Shown: one piece after another, positions 51,066-63,480 of the stretch | Position numbering within the stretch: the stretch's first letter is position 1 | Layout: each line of letters opens with the position of its first letter | NCBI GenBank assembly: GCA_007922305.1 | Contig: ML677358.1 | Coordinates: forward strand, 12,107,343 to 12,171,342 | Source: Dermatemys mawii | Lineage: Eukaryota > Chordata > Testudines > Dermatemydidae | DNA length: 64,000 nucleotides | Direction of reading: 5' to 3' | Position numbers and translations under genes: made by a program | Notes under the pieces: model-generated | Databases searched by the model: none | Told to the model about the DNA's origin: nothing | What the model saw: only the letters and a program-made list of their open reading frames with translations

Positions 51066-51205
51066 GACTGGACAGCAGAGGATGGATCACCTGATAATTA
51101 CCCTGTTCATTCCCTCTGAAGCACCTGGCATTGGCCATTGCTGGAAGACAGGATACTGGGCTGGATGGACCTTTGGTCTGACACAGTATGGCCGTTCTTA
51201 TGTTC
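51066..51205 (+). mobile_element. CR1 LINE 3' end
   Basis: Matches the CR1 3' UTR: GAGGATGGATCACCTGATAA, GAAGACAGGATACTGGGCTG, GTATGGCCGTTCTTATG. Confidence 0.85.
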
Positions 51206-51791
51206 ACTATAATCCCAATAAAGACAATCACTGCCTTTATTAAGGCCAACCCCACTTCACTTGCTTTTGCAGAGGACAGGCCTTTCTTTCTATGTGTGCA
51301 CTATGTTGGCCTTTTGTCTGCTCTGCTAAGGCCCCACTCTGGTTCTTTACTCTATACAGGATGATTGTGCTGTATCCTCCCCTCTCATCATATTAAAGTG
51401 CAGGAAAATATATTCTTTGGCTATCCATCTCCAGTACTTCTGGTAATTGTATGACTTGAATATTATGGCTCTCAGAGTAGAGAATCTCCATCACTCAAGC
51501 TGACAAGTGTAAGAATTTCCTCTCTTGAACATGGTGAGTAACCTTTTCATATGCAGGGAAACTCGCTGGTCATGCTGCCTCTTGTTCAGTGAAACTAATG
51601 AGTCCCAGCAATTCCCTGAAGCCTGCAAACAAAAGTCACTGGCCCTTTTCGACTTGCAAAACCCTTCTTTAGCATGACAAAGTTAAAGGGTCTGAATCAG
51701 CACTTGGATGGCCTCTGTCAGTTCCATATACACGAATGGGGCGGAGGACAATGATGGTGTCTGCGAGATGCACTCTGCAGGATTTGTTGGC

Positions 51792-51892
51792 TGGGATTTT
51801 TAAAGGATCTTACAGGCGTTAGGTACCAAAATCCTGTTGACATTCAAGAGAGTTAGGTTCCCATCTCCTATTAGATGTCTTTGAAAATCCCA
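51792..51892. repeat. Foldback repeat (GGGATTTTTAAAGG arms)
   Basis: TGGGATTTTTAAAGGATCT and GTCTTTGAAAATCCCA are inverted ends; centre CCTGTTGACATTCAAGAGAG. A related half-copy starts at 51958 (GGCCTGATTTTCAAAG). Confidence 0.7.
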
Positions 51893-54289
51893 CCACTAAT
51901 TTTTACCTAAAATTTTTACAAGCGTGTGCTTAAAAATTAGGCCCCTAAACCAAAGTGGCCTGATTTTCAAAGCTGCCAAGCATGTGCACTTTCCAACAAA
52001 TTTAACTCAGGGAAGTGCAGTCTCCGCACTTACTCCTGGGTTCTGGAGAGCTCAGGAGCGGGAGGTGCACGAGTGGCAATGATCCTTAATCCCTCCCACA
52101 CTCTTGTTGTTGTTTTTCTCTCTCTCTCTTTCTCTCTCCCCGACCCCCTACATACATAGCAGTGCTGCATTCAGGAACATTCTATCTAGAGTGAATGGCT
52201 TGAAGGAAGCTGAAATATATTGAAACTAGTCAATAAGACTATCCACGTTAAAGACACCACTGAACCCCCCCACTTTTTTAGTAACAAAGATTTGCTCAGA
52301 AAATAACATCTCACTAATGCAGATCTTTGGCTAAGCAAGTGTCTACATGAACAGTGTCTATTTAGACAGTGGAACTACTTTTGTGTGAGTTTTGATATCC
52401 ATATCAAGGCCTATCTAATGTGTCATAGCCAGCACAATGCAGTGAAACCCTACAAAGTTCTTTTCAATTCAGTCCAGGTAATTAATGGTTTCAGCATTTA
52501 CAAAACTGCTACCTTTTGCAAAACCTGAGATAAGCATTACAGGTATTGCCCAAAGATTTTTCAGAGGGGAGAGAATACCTGGTATTGAATTTGGGCTATG
52601 CATGACTGGAGAGGATGACGTCATAATTATTAAATATTTATGTTCTAATAGCATCCAAATGCCCTGTTCGGGATTGCACTAGAAGGTGTACAAGCAGAGG
52701 TAGGCACAGTCCCTGCCCTAGAGAGCATACCACCTAAGATGGTGAGCAATATGATGAAGGATAAGGGGAGATGGAGACAACCAAATAGATATAACTTGCA
52801 TATATATTTGCTATTTCCCCCCAGACTGCTAAAATGCTATCAGTAAACTCATTATTTCATGAACAAGTAAGGAGACAGTCCCTTGACCTCAGCTGCCTAA
52901 AACGTCATTCTGAAACAGGAAAATTTATTTAGACCCATGATAGGCCAGAATACAATTCTACATTGAGTGGGGACCCTCAGAAAGACCAGCACTGAAAGGC
53001 TTCATAGATGAAGAGCGCTTTCTGAACAGATGGGCCTGCTTTCAGATCTAGAGCCAGCTTTATGGCTTGGACCCATAACTCTTTTTACCTTAAAAGGATA
53101 TTGAGAGGGAGGATACTTGATGCCTGAGAAGTAGAAGGCAGCTCCTGAGAGTAGTGGGCAGCATAAGGATGACGAATGCAACCAAGAGTGGGAGAAGACT
53201 TCCCAGAAAACGGCTAGGAGGAAATGAGAACAGATATGTAGCCAGGAGCAGAGTGGTGCAGGGCCTAGGAAGTCAGGACAAGGAGCTGGGACCTGTTATG
53301 GAAGCGAGGAAGCCAACAAAGAGGTTCAAAGAAGAGGGTTACACGGTGGGAAGGAAGAATGAACTGAGCAGTGGCCTTTTAGATGTCTTCTCATTTCTTT
53401 AAGAGTTCTTCCCTCTATTCTCCCTTCAGTGCTTACTTGTGACTCCTGTTAACATTAATGGAAGCTATATATGGGCACATCCAAGAGAGAACAGATCTTC
53501 AAGAGTCATATGTGTGCAAAGCCTAGGCAGTATATGGCCCTTAATTTCCTCCTCAAATGGTTTCAGGAGCCCCTGGTATGCAATAAAAGATGACGACGAT
53601 GAAATAAAGACTGTAAAAAACAGTGGGGAGAGACACAGGGTTAATGGTTTAACCTTTCACCTCAGATTGGGCTCAAACACAGGTCATATGCAGAATAAGT
53701 TTGTTGGCTTCAGCCTCTTTTCTTTGGAGACAGTTGGACTGCATCTCAAAATCACTGCAAGTGTGGCTCTGTTGAGCAGGCTTGTCTCAACACAGACCTG
53801 GAGTGTGCCTAGGACAGCAAAGTGGTGAGTTCTGAAATGTGGAACAGCTCCTTTAGGACTTGGTCCTGTTCAAGCCAGAGGGACTCTTGTCATTGATTTC
53901 AATGGGCTTTTGTTCAGACCTATAGTGCCTATTCACACTAGCTCTGGTTATCATTTGTGAGATCAACTTTTTCCTGTGTATGTTCTGAAGAGGGTATTTT
54001 TTAATGTGTTTTTGCTATCTATTAATGCAGAGAACTCCATGCTGCACTACTTATTATTATCACAATACCATTCAGGGGCATTGTTGAAGGAGACAAGGGG
54101 TTTCCCACAATCCCTACTCCACTTTGGACAGCAATAAAGCCCAGATAGTCTAGTCAGACAGACTCAGGAGGTGGGGCTTGTTCCCCCAATTCCATAGATC
54201 AGTCCAAATTCCAACACTAGTGGAATGTGCTCAGATCTCTGACAGGTGGCAGCACGGATCCTTCAGAAATACAACTCACAGTATAAAAC
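51893..54289. other. Intergenic, nothing recognised beyond a CT-rich tract
   Basis: A CT-rich simple tract lies at about 52116-52142. An L2-like fragment (AGTCCCTGCCCTAGAGAGCA) is near 52708. Short open frames only. Confidence 0.5.
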
Positions 54290-55135
54290 ATAGAATCATA
54301 GGACTGGAAGGGACCTCGAGAGGTCATCTAGACCAGGCCCCTGCACTCAAGGCAGGACTAAGTATTATCTTCTAGACCAGGAGTGGCCAGCCTGAGCCTG
54401 AGAAGGAGTCAGAATTTACCAATGTACATTGCCAAAGAGCCACAGTAATACATCAATAGCCATAGGCGCCAACTTCTCCGGGTGCCAGTGAGTGCTCGCC
54501 CCCCGCCCCCATGCCAATCCCTTCCCCAAAGTCCCCTCCCTCTCTGCCCCCTTCCTGCCCCTATTGGACCCCTACCCTAAATCTCCACCCGGGCCCTGCC
54601 TCTTGCTCACCTCCTCCCCTGAGCGTTCCTGCTCCTTCCCCCTCCCTCCCACAGCCTGTTTCGTGGTGGCAAGCCTAGGAGGAGAAGCAGGGACGTGGCA
54701 TGCTCAGGGGTGGAGGCAGGGGTGAGCTGGGGGGGCAGGATGGGGAGCTCAGCTGCCAGTGGAGCACCCACCAATTTTTCCCCATGGGCACCCCAGCCCC
54801 AGAGTTGGTGCCTATACAAGGAGCTGCATATTAATTTCTGAAGAGCCACATGTGGCTCTGGAGCCACACGTTGGCCACCTCTGTGAGACCATCCCTGACC
54901 GGTGTTTGTCCAACCTGCTCTTAAAAATCTCCAGTGATGGAGATTCCACAACCTCCCAAGGCAATTTATTCCAGTGCTTAACCACGCTGACAGCTGGGAA
55001 TTTTTTCCTCATGTCTGACCTAAACCCCCCTTGCTGCAATTTAAGCCCATTGCTTCTTGTCCTATCCCTAGAGGTTAAGGAGAACAATTCTTCTCCCTCC
55101 TCTTTGTAGCAACCTTTTATGTCCTCGACGTGTAC
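54290..55135 (-). pseudogene. CR1 LINE 3' part, split by a hAT element
   Basis: On the minus strand 54884-55135 translates to a CR1 ORF2 C-terminus, including VKHWNKLPWEVVESPSLEIF. The 3' tail resumes at 54290-54377 with the reverse of GGTCATCTAGACCAGGCC and ATAGGACTGGAAGGGACCTC. The interruption is the hAT element at 54378-54883. The copy is truncated and inactive. Confidence 0.85.
54378..54883. mobile_element. Non-autonomous hAT element nested in CR1
   Basis: The left end CAGGAGTGGCCAGCCTGAGC and right end GAGCCACACGTTGGCCACCTCTG-like sequence are imperfect inverted repeats of CAGGGGTGGCCAAC. Both arms mention a GAGCCACA motif. Flanks TCTAGACC and GTGAGACC share the last five bases, a weak trace of an 8-base target duplication. 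The middle is a C-rich unrelated filler. Confidence 0.75.
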
Positions 55136-55594
55136 TTCACACAGACATGACAACTCCAGTCTCAGTCTGGTCACACAATTCCTGACGATCACTCTGCTCT
55201 GGCCCAACACCCCATTCCCACTTCAGCCCATCTCACTCCATTTTTCTTTTTCACCCCGGCCAAGTTTCCTGGGTGGGCCTAGGATCACTTACAGGAAATC
55301 CTGGTTTGGCAGCATGGCAGGAAGCAGGAGGGGAACTAGCTGGCTCAACCCCATGAGGGGCTGAGCACCTCTTGCAAAGCACTGAACAATCCCAGACCTT
55401 GAAACAAGATGCAGCGCTGCAGGCTGGGGACTGTGCTCTCTGCACGCCAAGGGAGAAGCCTACAGAAGCTCTGCAGCAGCCTTGCAGCAGCAGCTCCTGT
55501 CCCACGGAGCTTTGGTGTTGTGACCTGTGGCACCAACAACTCACACCAGCTCCCTCCATCCCCCCGTCTACACTAGAACAGGATGAAAAGACCC

Positions 55595-55855
55595 CAGAGG
55601 GGGGCTGAAGAGCAAGCCCACCCCAGACTCACCCAGCAGCTCCTGCCCTGCAGGGCTGGACCCAGCTCCCCGCCCTGGGCGCTGTGACCCCATGCCGCAA
55701 CGCCACTTACTCAAATATGGCCCAAACCTGAATGAAGCCATGACCCTGCGCACCAGATCACAATGCCCAGAGCAGGGACCGGGCCCACTTCTACAGGACA
55801 GGAGCTGCTGCTGTTGGGTGAGTGCAGGGCAGCCTCACTCTTCAGCGCCTGGCAT
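55595..55855. repeat. Large foldback repeat, roughly 100-base arms
   Basis: GGCTGAAGAGCAAGCCCACC ... CAGCTCCTGCCCTGCAGG ... CCCTGGGCGCTGTGA (55601-55690) is repeated as its reverse complement at about 55759-55855, and pairing continues inward. The centre is near 55720-55730. No family name assigned. Confidence 0.7.
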
Positions 55856-56875
55856 CCGGGTCCACTGCAATGCCAGGGCAAAGGGTGCTTGTGTGGGGGG
55901 TCAACGCCCCCTTGGCAGGGCAAGGAAGCGACAGGGGCACGGGAGGAGTACTTGCACTGAATAGGGAGGTTACATCCGCCGCCACTGCAGACCATACCTC
56001 TGTGACAGAGTTCAAATTTATCCCTGGGGCTCTTAGCAAATTGCAAATGTAACCCTCCGTCAGGCAAGTGAAGCAACAAACACCCTTTTCACAATACAGC
56101 ATGACAGCTGTAATTCCCATATGAAATGTTGGTATGTCTGCAGAGACAGCAGACGTTAGTGGGCGCTTAACTGGAGCAGGCATAACTAAAATTTACATTT
56201 ACGGCAGAGGGGCTCAGGCGGCAGGACTTGAAGCTTGATTTCAAACAGCCCACAGTCCAGGGTTCATCAGATTAGCTATGTTAGTTCAGGCCCAACTCTT
56301 AGATCTGCAACTGTAAGGAACTGAGACAACTCTTTTCCTGCATGATCAGGGGATAGGAAGAGGGCATGCATATATTGCAGCTTTATCTCATCAGTCACCA
56401 GACAACTGTCACAAATCACAGTCCAATGCCTTTTAGGCAGTTGGGAAGCACCAAATTGCACCTCCGGTTTCCAGAGCTCCTCAAATACATGCCAGGTACC
56501 TTCGGAGAGATAACATAAATGGCTGATGAAGATGGATGCTCATGACTTCCTGTACTTTAACCCAGAATATGTCACGTCAATAGGGAGCCTGCCTTAGGTC
56601 ATCTCTGATTATTTCACTCTTTGAGGGATTGCCCTGAGTGAGGCATTTTCCACAGTTCAGTGCAGTTTCCCTCTCTGTTTTCTGTTGGGAGGGTCTCTCT
56701 CAAGAGTCACAAAAACATAACTGCTTTTAACACAAAATGCTATGATCATACTCAGCATGAATGTCATTCGAAAACAACATTTATAGAGCATGGAATTTAG
56801 ACAGAAAATGTTGCTTTCAAGAGAACTGGTAATGGCAGGAGTTCCTACTGATAGAAATTCCTGACTACTAGAAGC

Positions 56876-57025
56876 TTGGACTGGATGACAGAGGATGGAT
56901 CACTCGATAAATTACCCTGTTCTGCTCACTCCATTAGAAGCATCTGGCACCGGCCACTGTCAGAAGACGGGACACTGGGCTAGATGGACCATTAGTCTGA
57001 CCCAGTCTGGCCATTCTTCTTTTCT
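56876..57025 (+). mobile_element. CR1 LINE 3' end
   Basis: CR1 3' UTR match: GAGGATGGATCACTCGATAA, CACTGGGCTAGATGGACCAT, CAGTCTGGCCATTCTTC. Confidence 0.85.
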
Positions 57026-57481
57026 TTTAAAGATGAACTCAGTTTTAAACTCTTTCATATCAGTGGGGCACTTCCATTTACTCTGTTCCAGAAAACATGG
57101 GGGTGCTTTACAAAATCAAAAAGGCAACACATTTAAAACAGATGAACGGAAAAGCCCAGTGTTTTAGGATATTATTGAGGCAAATAGCTCACTAAATTCC
57201 TAAAGAATTAAAAGGTCAGGCATTGATAAGAATAGGAACAGCCTCTACACTACAATAGAATTATCAGGGTTATCAATCCTTATCACTTGGAACATGAACT
57301 GATCACCAACTGGCACCAGGAAGAACATTCCCCTCAAGATATAACTGCAAATTTAGGTTTATTATAGGAGTTTCTCACCTTTCGGTGAGACATCTGGCAT
57401 TGTCCTCTACAGTGTTTTTCCCAGGAATTGAAATTAGGCAGGGTGTTCGAATTTTTTTGGGGTGGGGGGTAGCGGCTAAAC

Positions 57482-57760
57482 GACTCACCCCTACGGCGCC
57501 TCCGGCTGGTTGTCTGGGAATTAGCTCTTTCCAGCTCGGAGCGCACTCTGCAGGCCAGTGTCTCACTGTGCGCTGGCCCCTGTGCCTTTCCCAGACCCCA
57601 GTGCCCTTGTATCTGGGGTGCTGCCCGCTGGCAATACCCCCACAGTCTCTGCCTCTGGGTCTCCCCTCCCTGGGGAACCCCCAACTCTCTATCCCCACCT
57701 TGCCTCAGTTTGGGCTACTGCCAGTCATCATCAAGCCCCCTTCCCTGAGGCAGACTGTTT
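57482..57760 (+). mobile_element. Possible LTR-retroelement fragment
   Basis: A GC-rich block (GGCGCCTCCGGCTGGTTGTC, GGGGAACCCCCAACTCTC, CTACTGCCAGTCATCATCAA) resembles a repeat I know from turtle genomes as LTR-like, from memory only. It has no coding sequence, no second LTR and no target duplication that I could find. Confidence 0.4.
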
Positions 57761-58127
57761 GCAGACAAACAAAGGGAAGTAATTCTTCACACCACATGAA
57801 GTCAACCCATGAAAATCTTTGCCAGGGGATGCTGTGAAGACCAAAACTATAACAGGATTAAAAAAAAACTAGATAAATTTCTGGAGGATAGGTCCATCAG
57901 TGGCTATTAGCCAGGATGGGGAGGGATGCAACACCATGCTCTGAGTGTCCCTAGCCTATTTGTCAGAAGCTGGGAATGGGCAACAGGGAATGGATCACTT
58001 GATGATTACCTATTCTGTTCATTCCCTCTGGGGCACCTGGTCTTGACCACTGTCAGAAGACAGGATACCAGGCTATATGAACATTAGTCCATATATATAT
58101 CTGACCCAGTATGACCATTCTTATGTA
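57761..58127 (+). mobile_element. CR1 LINE 3' end with ORF2 C-terminal remnant
   Basis: The end of the coding part (GGAAGTAATTCTTCACACCA ... CTTTGCCAGGGGATGCTGTG) is followed by the full 3' UTR: GGAGGATAGGTCCATCAGTG, GGGAATGGATCACTTGATGA, ending ATGACCATTCTTATGT. A small TATATA expansion lies near the end. Confidence 0.88.
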
Positions 58128-58263
58128 AAAATTAATTATAATAATGTTTAGTACAAAAACTCCCAACATAATGACCTCTCAAGATAGCAATGATGTGAGA
58201 TAACAACCTTGGCAAATAATGCATTTTAAAAATCTTGGCCTATTAGGAAACACATTTATATAA

Positions 58264-58418
58264 GCAACAAAGAGTCTTGTAGCATCTTATAGAGTGGGTC
58301 TTAGACCATGAAAGCTTATGGATCCCTAAGATCTGTTAGTCTATAAGGTGCTACAAGATCCTCTGTCACTTTTGCAGATCCAGACTAACACAGGCTACCC
58401 CTCTGATACTAAACACTT
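58264..58418. repeat. Sauropsid foldback repeat ending in GACTAACACAGGCTACC
   Basis: AAGAGTCTTGTAGCATCTTA near the left end is the inverted partner of TATAAGGTGCTACAAGATCC. It ends in ATCCAGACTAACACAGGCTA and CCCCTCTGATAC. The family is shared with 14334-14474 and 61725-61800. Confidence 0.7.
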
Positions 58419-59975
58419 ATATAAGTTTCCATTCACAGTCACAAATCTACAGTAGCATTCTGGAGCAAAGCCACTAAAATATAGTCCAAAAATAAATGTT
58501 TAGTTAACGTGCCCTGCAGCCCCTCACTTTTCCCTCCACCTCACCCCACTCACCATTGTTTTCCTCAGAGTTCAGAGGTGCTTTCTTGTGAGTTCACCTC
58601 CCAGGTGAGGGGCAAGAAGGCACCTTGCTTGTTCCTCCAGCTTCTCACTGTTCGCTCTGGCCACTGTTGTTTGTTGTGCCACCGTTCACTCCCTTGCTCT
58701 GTTGCCAATGGCTCTGCGCCACCTGTCACCTTCTGCTGCCACTTGCCACTGTGACCTCTGCGAGTTGGTCCCTTGAGGTTCCACCCAGCTTTCAGAGATT
58801 TCAACTGAGTTCTCAGTGGGGTAGGAAAAGTGTCTCCACAAGAGGACTAGGTACTGGCCTACACTACATATTTATGTGAAGCCTGGTCCTTATGTGACTT
58901 GGTTATCAGTGATTTCAGCTGTAGTGGTCACAAACCAAAAGACTCTTTATGAATCTTAATCAGTTCTGTCTTTAAACAGTGGAGAAGGGCAGGTCAAATA
59001 GCACTTGTGACTAAGACAGACCATCAGAGCAAAACACCTGTCCTCACCTTCTCTCTTGATGCCCTCAATTAGCACAGGTTAAGTACAGTTCTGCTGCCCT
59101 TTACTCATACAATAAGAACAACATCATTTCATTCCCCCCTCCCCCCATTAAAGTGATTTGCAACTCTGCCCCCGCCAAAATCTATCACTTGCAACATAGC
59201 TCTGTTTTCTGGATACCTAGGTAGATTAGGTGCAAATGTAAATACAATCTGGTCCTGAAACCTTCCCCCCCCCAGCCCCTAGGTAATCACTAGCTGTCAG
59301 GGAGCACTCATTTTGACTTTGCTTACAATGTATAAGGAAGCTAGTCTATGTTCATACTTTTCAAATCTATTATACTTTTTCATATACACATATTTTATCC
59401 TACACTGTATATGCTTTTAAAGCGTGTACTGATGTTTCAATTTCAATTCTAATTTCCAAAATTGGCATGTAACTAGTTCACAAAACTGGAGGGGGGGGGG
59501 AGTGTTCGGAAATTCAGGGGGGGTGTACACCCCTCCCAGGAGCGGTGTTGGGGAAATCTCTGGTCCTCTGTTGGAAACAGGATGCTGGAAGATGGACATG
59601 AGTCTGTTTCAAATCCCACAAATGTACAAGCTGTCATTATAACAGGGACACTTATCCTGCACCAGTTGAAATCAGAATGAATTTTGCTACAAAATCAAAC
59701 CCTGTCCCCCCAGGGCTTATCACTTGTATTTAGCCTGACAGTGATCTCTAAAATCTGCCTTAGTTACTTAGGCGGTCAGAGAGCTCATCTTGTGGATGTT
59801 TATAATTGCAACATTATTTGTGTTGGCTTAGGTTCTGAAGCTAATTCTGCACTTGATAAATCAGCAACATTTATAACGGTGATAGCCAAGTTCTCCCTTA
59901 CATGAGGCCAGTTCCCACACAGGTGGGTAATTGTGCATAGGCATCGGCAGAAAGAATGTCACCTAGAGGTGGGAG
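58419..59975. other. Intergenic, simple G/C runs only
   Basis: A G-rich stretch at 59491-59524 and C-runs at about 59136-59146 and 59266-59273. No exon recognised. Confidence 0.5.
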
Positions 59976-60030
59976 GTTATAGGACTGGAAGTTAAACGGC
60001 CCTTAAGAGATCATCTAGTCCATTCCCCAA
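59976..60030 (-). mobile_element. CR1 LINE 3' fragment
   Basis: TTATAGGACTGGAAGTTAAA and AGAGATCATCTAGTCCATTC match the reversed CR1 3' end. Confidence 0.65.
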
Positions 60031-60859
60031 AAAACTGACTTTTTATTTCACTGGAATTCCTCATATGGTATGTCTCCATTCCCACCAAGCACATAGATAC
60101 TTTCAGTCTAAATGAGTTATTAAGAGAATGACAAAACAAGAACAAGAGTAAAGACTCCAAATGAGAGCACACAGTGTATCTAGCTTCTGTAACAGTCTGT
60201 ACTGACTTGAACACAAAATGGCTGCCAGTCCTCAGATCTCTCACTGAGGTGATTCTGGACCACTGCAGCAACCCACAAGGCCCATCACATCAGGAAAACA
60301 ATATAGGGCAAGCCTGAGGTTCTATGCTAGGCCCTCTTTAGCTCATCCCAGTGCTCCCCAAATAGAGAAGGTACCAGCCACTTCCCCTCTGGCATTGCAC
60401 TAGCAAAGCCCCAGAGTCCTTAGAGATTTAAAGGTGTGGTATACAAAGACAGCATAATAGATACATAGATAAATATGAAAGAACATATAATAATTTTTAT
60501 ATGCAGAGGAAATCTATTGACCCCATAACCTTTATGAATATAAAAAGTCTTCTCTTAAGAGACATTCTGTAGTAGGTATTCACTCCGTATTGCCAGTAGT
60601 AAGGACTTTTTGTAATTTGTTTTGGTGCAGGGACAAAGTGACTGTTTTAGAAGATCTATTCTTTAATCGATATTTATTTAAGTGGGATCTGGTATATGAT
60701 TCATCATAGTGCTAAGTTATAAAATGCTAGTATAGCCCAAATAATCCTGCCTCATTCCTTTTTCTAGAGTAAAACATTTAGAAAGCTGCACTCTTATTTT
60801 TAAATGCACATCACTTCTTAATAAAGTCCTGAAATACTCCTCTTGCTTGGTTAAATACA

Positions 60860-60934
60860 TACCACAGCGCTGTTTTAGCAGGGTTCTAACACTGCAATAC
60901 CACAGCGCTGTTTTAGCAGGGTTCTAACACTGCA
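60860..60934 (+). repeat. Perfect 38-base tandem duplication
   Basis: TACCACAGCGCTGTTTTAGC ... ACACTGCA is present twice with period 38 and no mismatch over the shared bases. Confidence 0.95.
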
Positions 60935-61724
60935 TGGAAATGTACTATAGCAAATCATCTTGAAAGTAACCCATTTTCATGTCACTGTGATTACTACAGT
61001 ATTGTATGTTTAGCCACTGTGCCTGATAATCAAGCTAACTGCTGACAAAAATCTTGATTTCTTTTCTTTTGAAAGTTGACTGCAAGAAGATGGTAGCTGC
61101 ACCCTTGGGAAACTATGTCCTTCCAACTACCTTGTTATCTCCCCTAGAGATCATATTTCCTAGCAATGGAAGTACAGCTACTTATCGGTAGGCTGCTATA
61201 TATTGTTGGGCTACTAAACGAACACATGAAAATATAACCATTCTTTCATCATAAGCACTTACTTTATTTTAACTTGAAGGTTACAGTACCATAACATCAT
61301 CCAGCAAATTTTACCTCTGTTTCCTTGACAGGCCACTTCTGTATTGGAGATGGGATTCGAGCTCCTGAAAAGACATCAGCTACTTTAACACAGGATGTGC
61401 TGACAACCATGGCAGAACTATCTTTCAGATATTATTCACTAGGTCAAATGCCACCCTAGATTATGGTTTGAATTACTGCTTTTTAGCCAGAGTAGCGTGC
61501 CCATTAGGAGCACTTATAGAACTGTCCAGTACCTCTAAAACATTTCTCCAGATTTTTTTAAAGACAGCATCCCCACTGAGGAATCATATTATTAATATTT
61601 GGCATCAGTTTAAAAGCCTTTCTTAGGAACTTGTACAGCCCACATTCACCTATTATTTGATAAACCCACAACCTTTAAAGTACGTTTATTCCTGTTTGAC
61701 AGTTGGAGATACTGAAGTACAGAG

Positions 61725-61800
61725 AGAATCAGAGGGGTAGCCGTGTTAGTCTGGAATTGCAGAAGTGACAGAGAGACTAAGATACCACAAACGTTTGCCA
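61725..61800 (-). repeat. Sauropsid interspersed repeat fragment
   Basis: GAATCAGAGGGGTAGCCGTG followed by TTAGTCTGGAATTGCAG is the reverse of the end seen at 58380-58418. Confidence 0.65.
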
Positions 61801-62179
61801 ACACAGGTTTACACACAATTAGTATATTGCTTGTGCATGTGTATGCTTGGCTCCTTGCATTGGCACTGCATATACTCACCAGGAGTGAGTGTTTCAGTGC
61901 ACAGTGGTGCACCACGGTGCAAGGGACTGGGGTGTAGGCAGGCTTGCCTAACAGTCACAACTAGGCTGGTGTCCACACATCAAGGCCAGCCACAAGTCAG
62001 CAGTCAGGGATCTGAGGAATGGGCAGAGCCAGGATCAATAAGCGAGAGTCAGGCTAGGGTCAGGTATCAGAAGACAAGGTCTGATCAGGAGCCAGAGCAG
62101 AACAAAAGCCTGTGCTGTTATTCAGACAACTTCCTGGGTCATCCTCCAGGATTAAATAGCAAGTCTGGCCAATCAAAGG

Positions 62180-62608
62180 GCCTCAGAGAACTGTCACTCT
62201 GGATCCTTTGGGCAGTACTTCCTGTGGCACCTAATCTCCAACATGCTCCCTGGCTATCGCTCTGCATGCACTCCTAGTAGCCATGTGGGCATATGTGCTG
62301 GCCCAAGCTCCACAAGTTATGGAGCCTTACCCTAGATATCCCAGTATGCAACATGCCATCATCCAGCACAGACTTTTGGGAAGTTTTGTCTATGCATGGT
62401 GGGGCAGAACCAAGTCACACAGAGGCAAATGGCACTGCAGGGTCAAGTTCCCATCATGCAACTTTCTCCACCTCCTAATGCCATCTCCTTTATCCCATCA
62501 TTTTCTCACTTTATTTTGAAAAATCTCACAAACCTGCGTGGGACTTGTCACTGTCTGCCATCTCTGACAGAAGTAGGGAGCCTGAGCAGCTCTGCGCTAT
62601 TATCATGA
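62180..62608. other. Upstream of Harbinger remnant, probably part of the element
   Basis: Non-coding or too decayed to read; open frames of 60-78 codons here match nothing I recognise. The left terminal repeat of the Harbinger element was not found. Confidence 0.3.
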
Positions 62609-63480
62609 GTGTTGCAAGCAGAGGATGCACAACTCCGCCAGTATCTGTATAGCCACAGTAAGAGCTTCAGGGAATCTGATGATTTCCTGGACCCCAGAAT
62701 GAGAACTGCATCGACAGTGGAGAAGCACGTGGCAATGACACTGTGGAAACTTGCAATGCCAGATTGCTACCAGTCAGTGGGAAATCATTTTGGAGTTGGA
62801 AAATCCAATGTGGGGTCTGCTGTCATGCAAACATGCCTGGCCACTAATCATGTCTTGCTACATAGGACTGTGACTCATGGCATTTTGCAAGACATACTGG
62901 ATGACTTTGCAGCAATGGGGTTCCCGAACTGCGGTGGAATGACGGATGGCATGCTTATCCCTATTTTGGCACAAGACCACTTTGCCACAGAGTATAATAA
63001 CAAAAAGGGCTATTTTAATATGGTTATGCAAGTGTTAGTGCATCACTGGGGACAGTTCACCAACATCCGTTTTGTCCGGTCAGGGAAGGGGCACGCTGCT
63101 TGCATTTTTAAGAACACAGCACTGTTCAGAAATGTATAAGCAGGGAGTTTCTTTCCCAACTGGATGATTACCATTGGCAATGTTGAAGTGCCAATAGTGA
63201 TCCTGCGGACCCACCCTACCCCTCATTCCCTTGGCTCATGAAGCCATATTACCATGACAGCATCAAGAAAAGTTCAATTACCAGCTCAGCAGGTGCCGAA
63301 TGACAGTTAAATGAGCTTTTAGTCAACAAGACTGGATTTAAATGAGAAAAATATTCCAGTGGTTATAGCTGCCTGCTGTGTCCTGCATACTATCTATGAA
63401 GAAAAGTTGCCAGCAGGATGGCGGTGGAGTTGTTGTTTAGACAAATACAACGGCTATAAAAAAAGCTCCATGTGGAGCTA
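62609..63480 (+). pseudogene. Harbinger (HARBI1-like) transposase, decayed
   Basis: An open frame of 176 codons (62609-63139) shows a transposase-type helix-turn-helix stretch (SVGNHFGVGKSNVGSAV, residues 57-73), then FPNCGGMTDGMLIPI with the first catalytic Asp at residue 113. The second DDE region is damaged: GQFTNIRFVRSGKGHAACIF, where the family usually has Asp. A stop at 63137-63139 is followed in the same frame by more family-like sequence, then a one-base shift near 63,200 leads to DPPYPSFPWLMKPY (63208-63249). A deletion and stops affect the last part, where CCVLHTIYEEK is still seen. It cannot encode an active enzyme. HARBI1 itself, a conserved host gene, is rejected because of these breaks. 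Confidence 0.85.

Noticed and set aside
55251..56183. Cluster of overlapping open frames on both strands
   Set aside because: Explained by GC-rich foldback sequence; mirrored frames on both strands are expected from an inverted repeat.
60860..60934. CRISPR-like repeat
   Set aside because: Only two directly adjacent units with no spacer, in a vertebrate genome.
62609..63139. 176-codon frame as the host gene HARBI1
   Set aside because: Catalytic positions are lost and the downstream part is broken by a stop, a frameshift and a deletion, as in a dead transposon.
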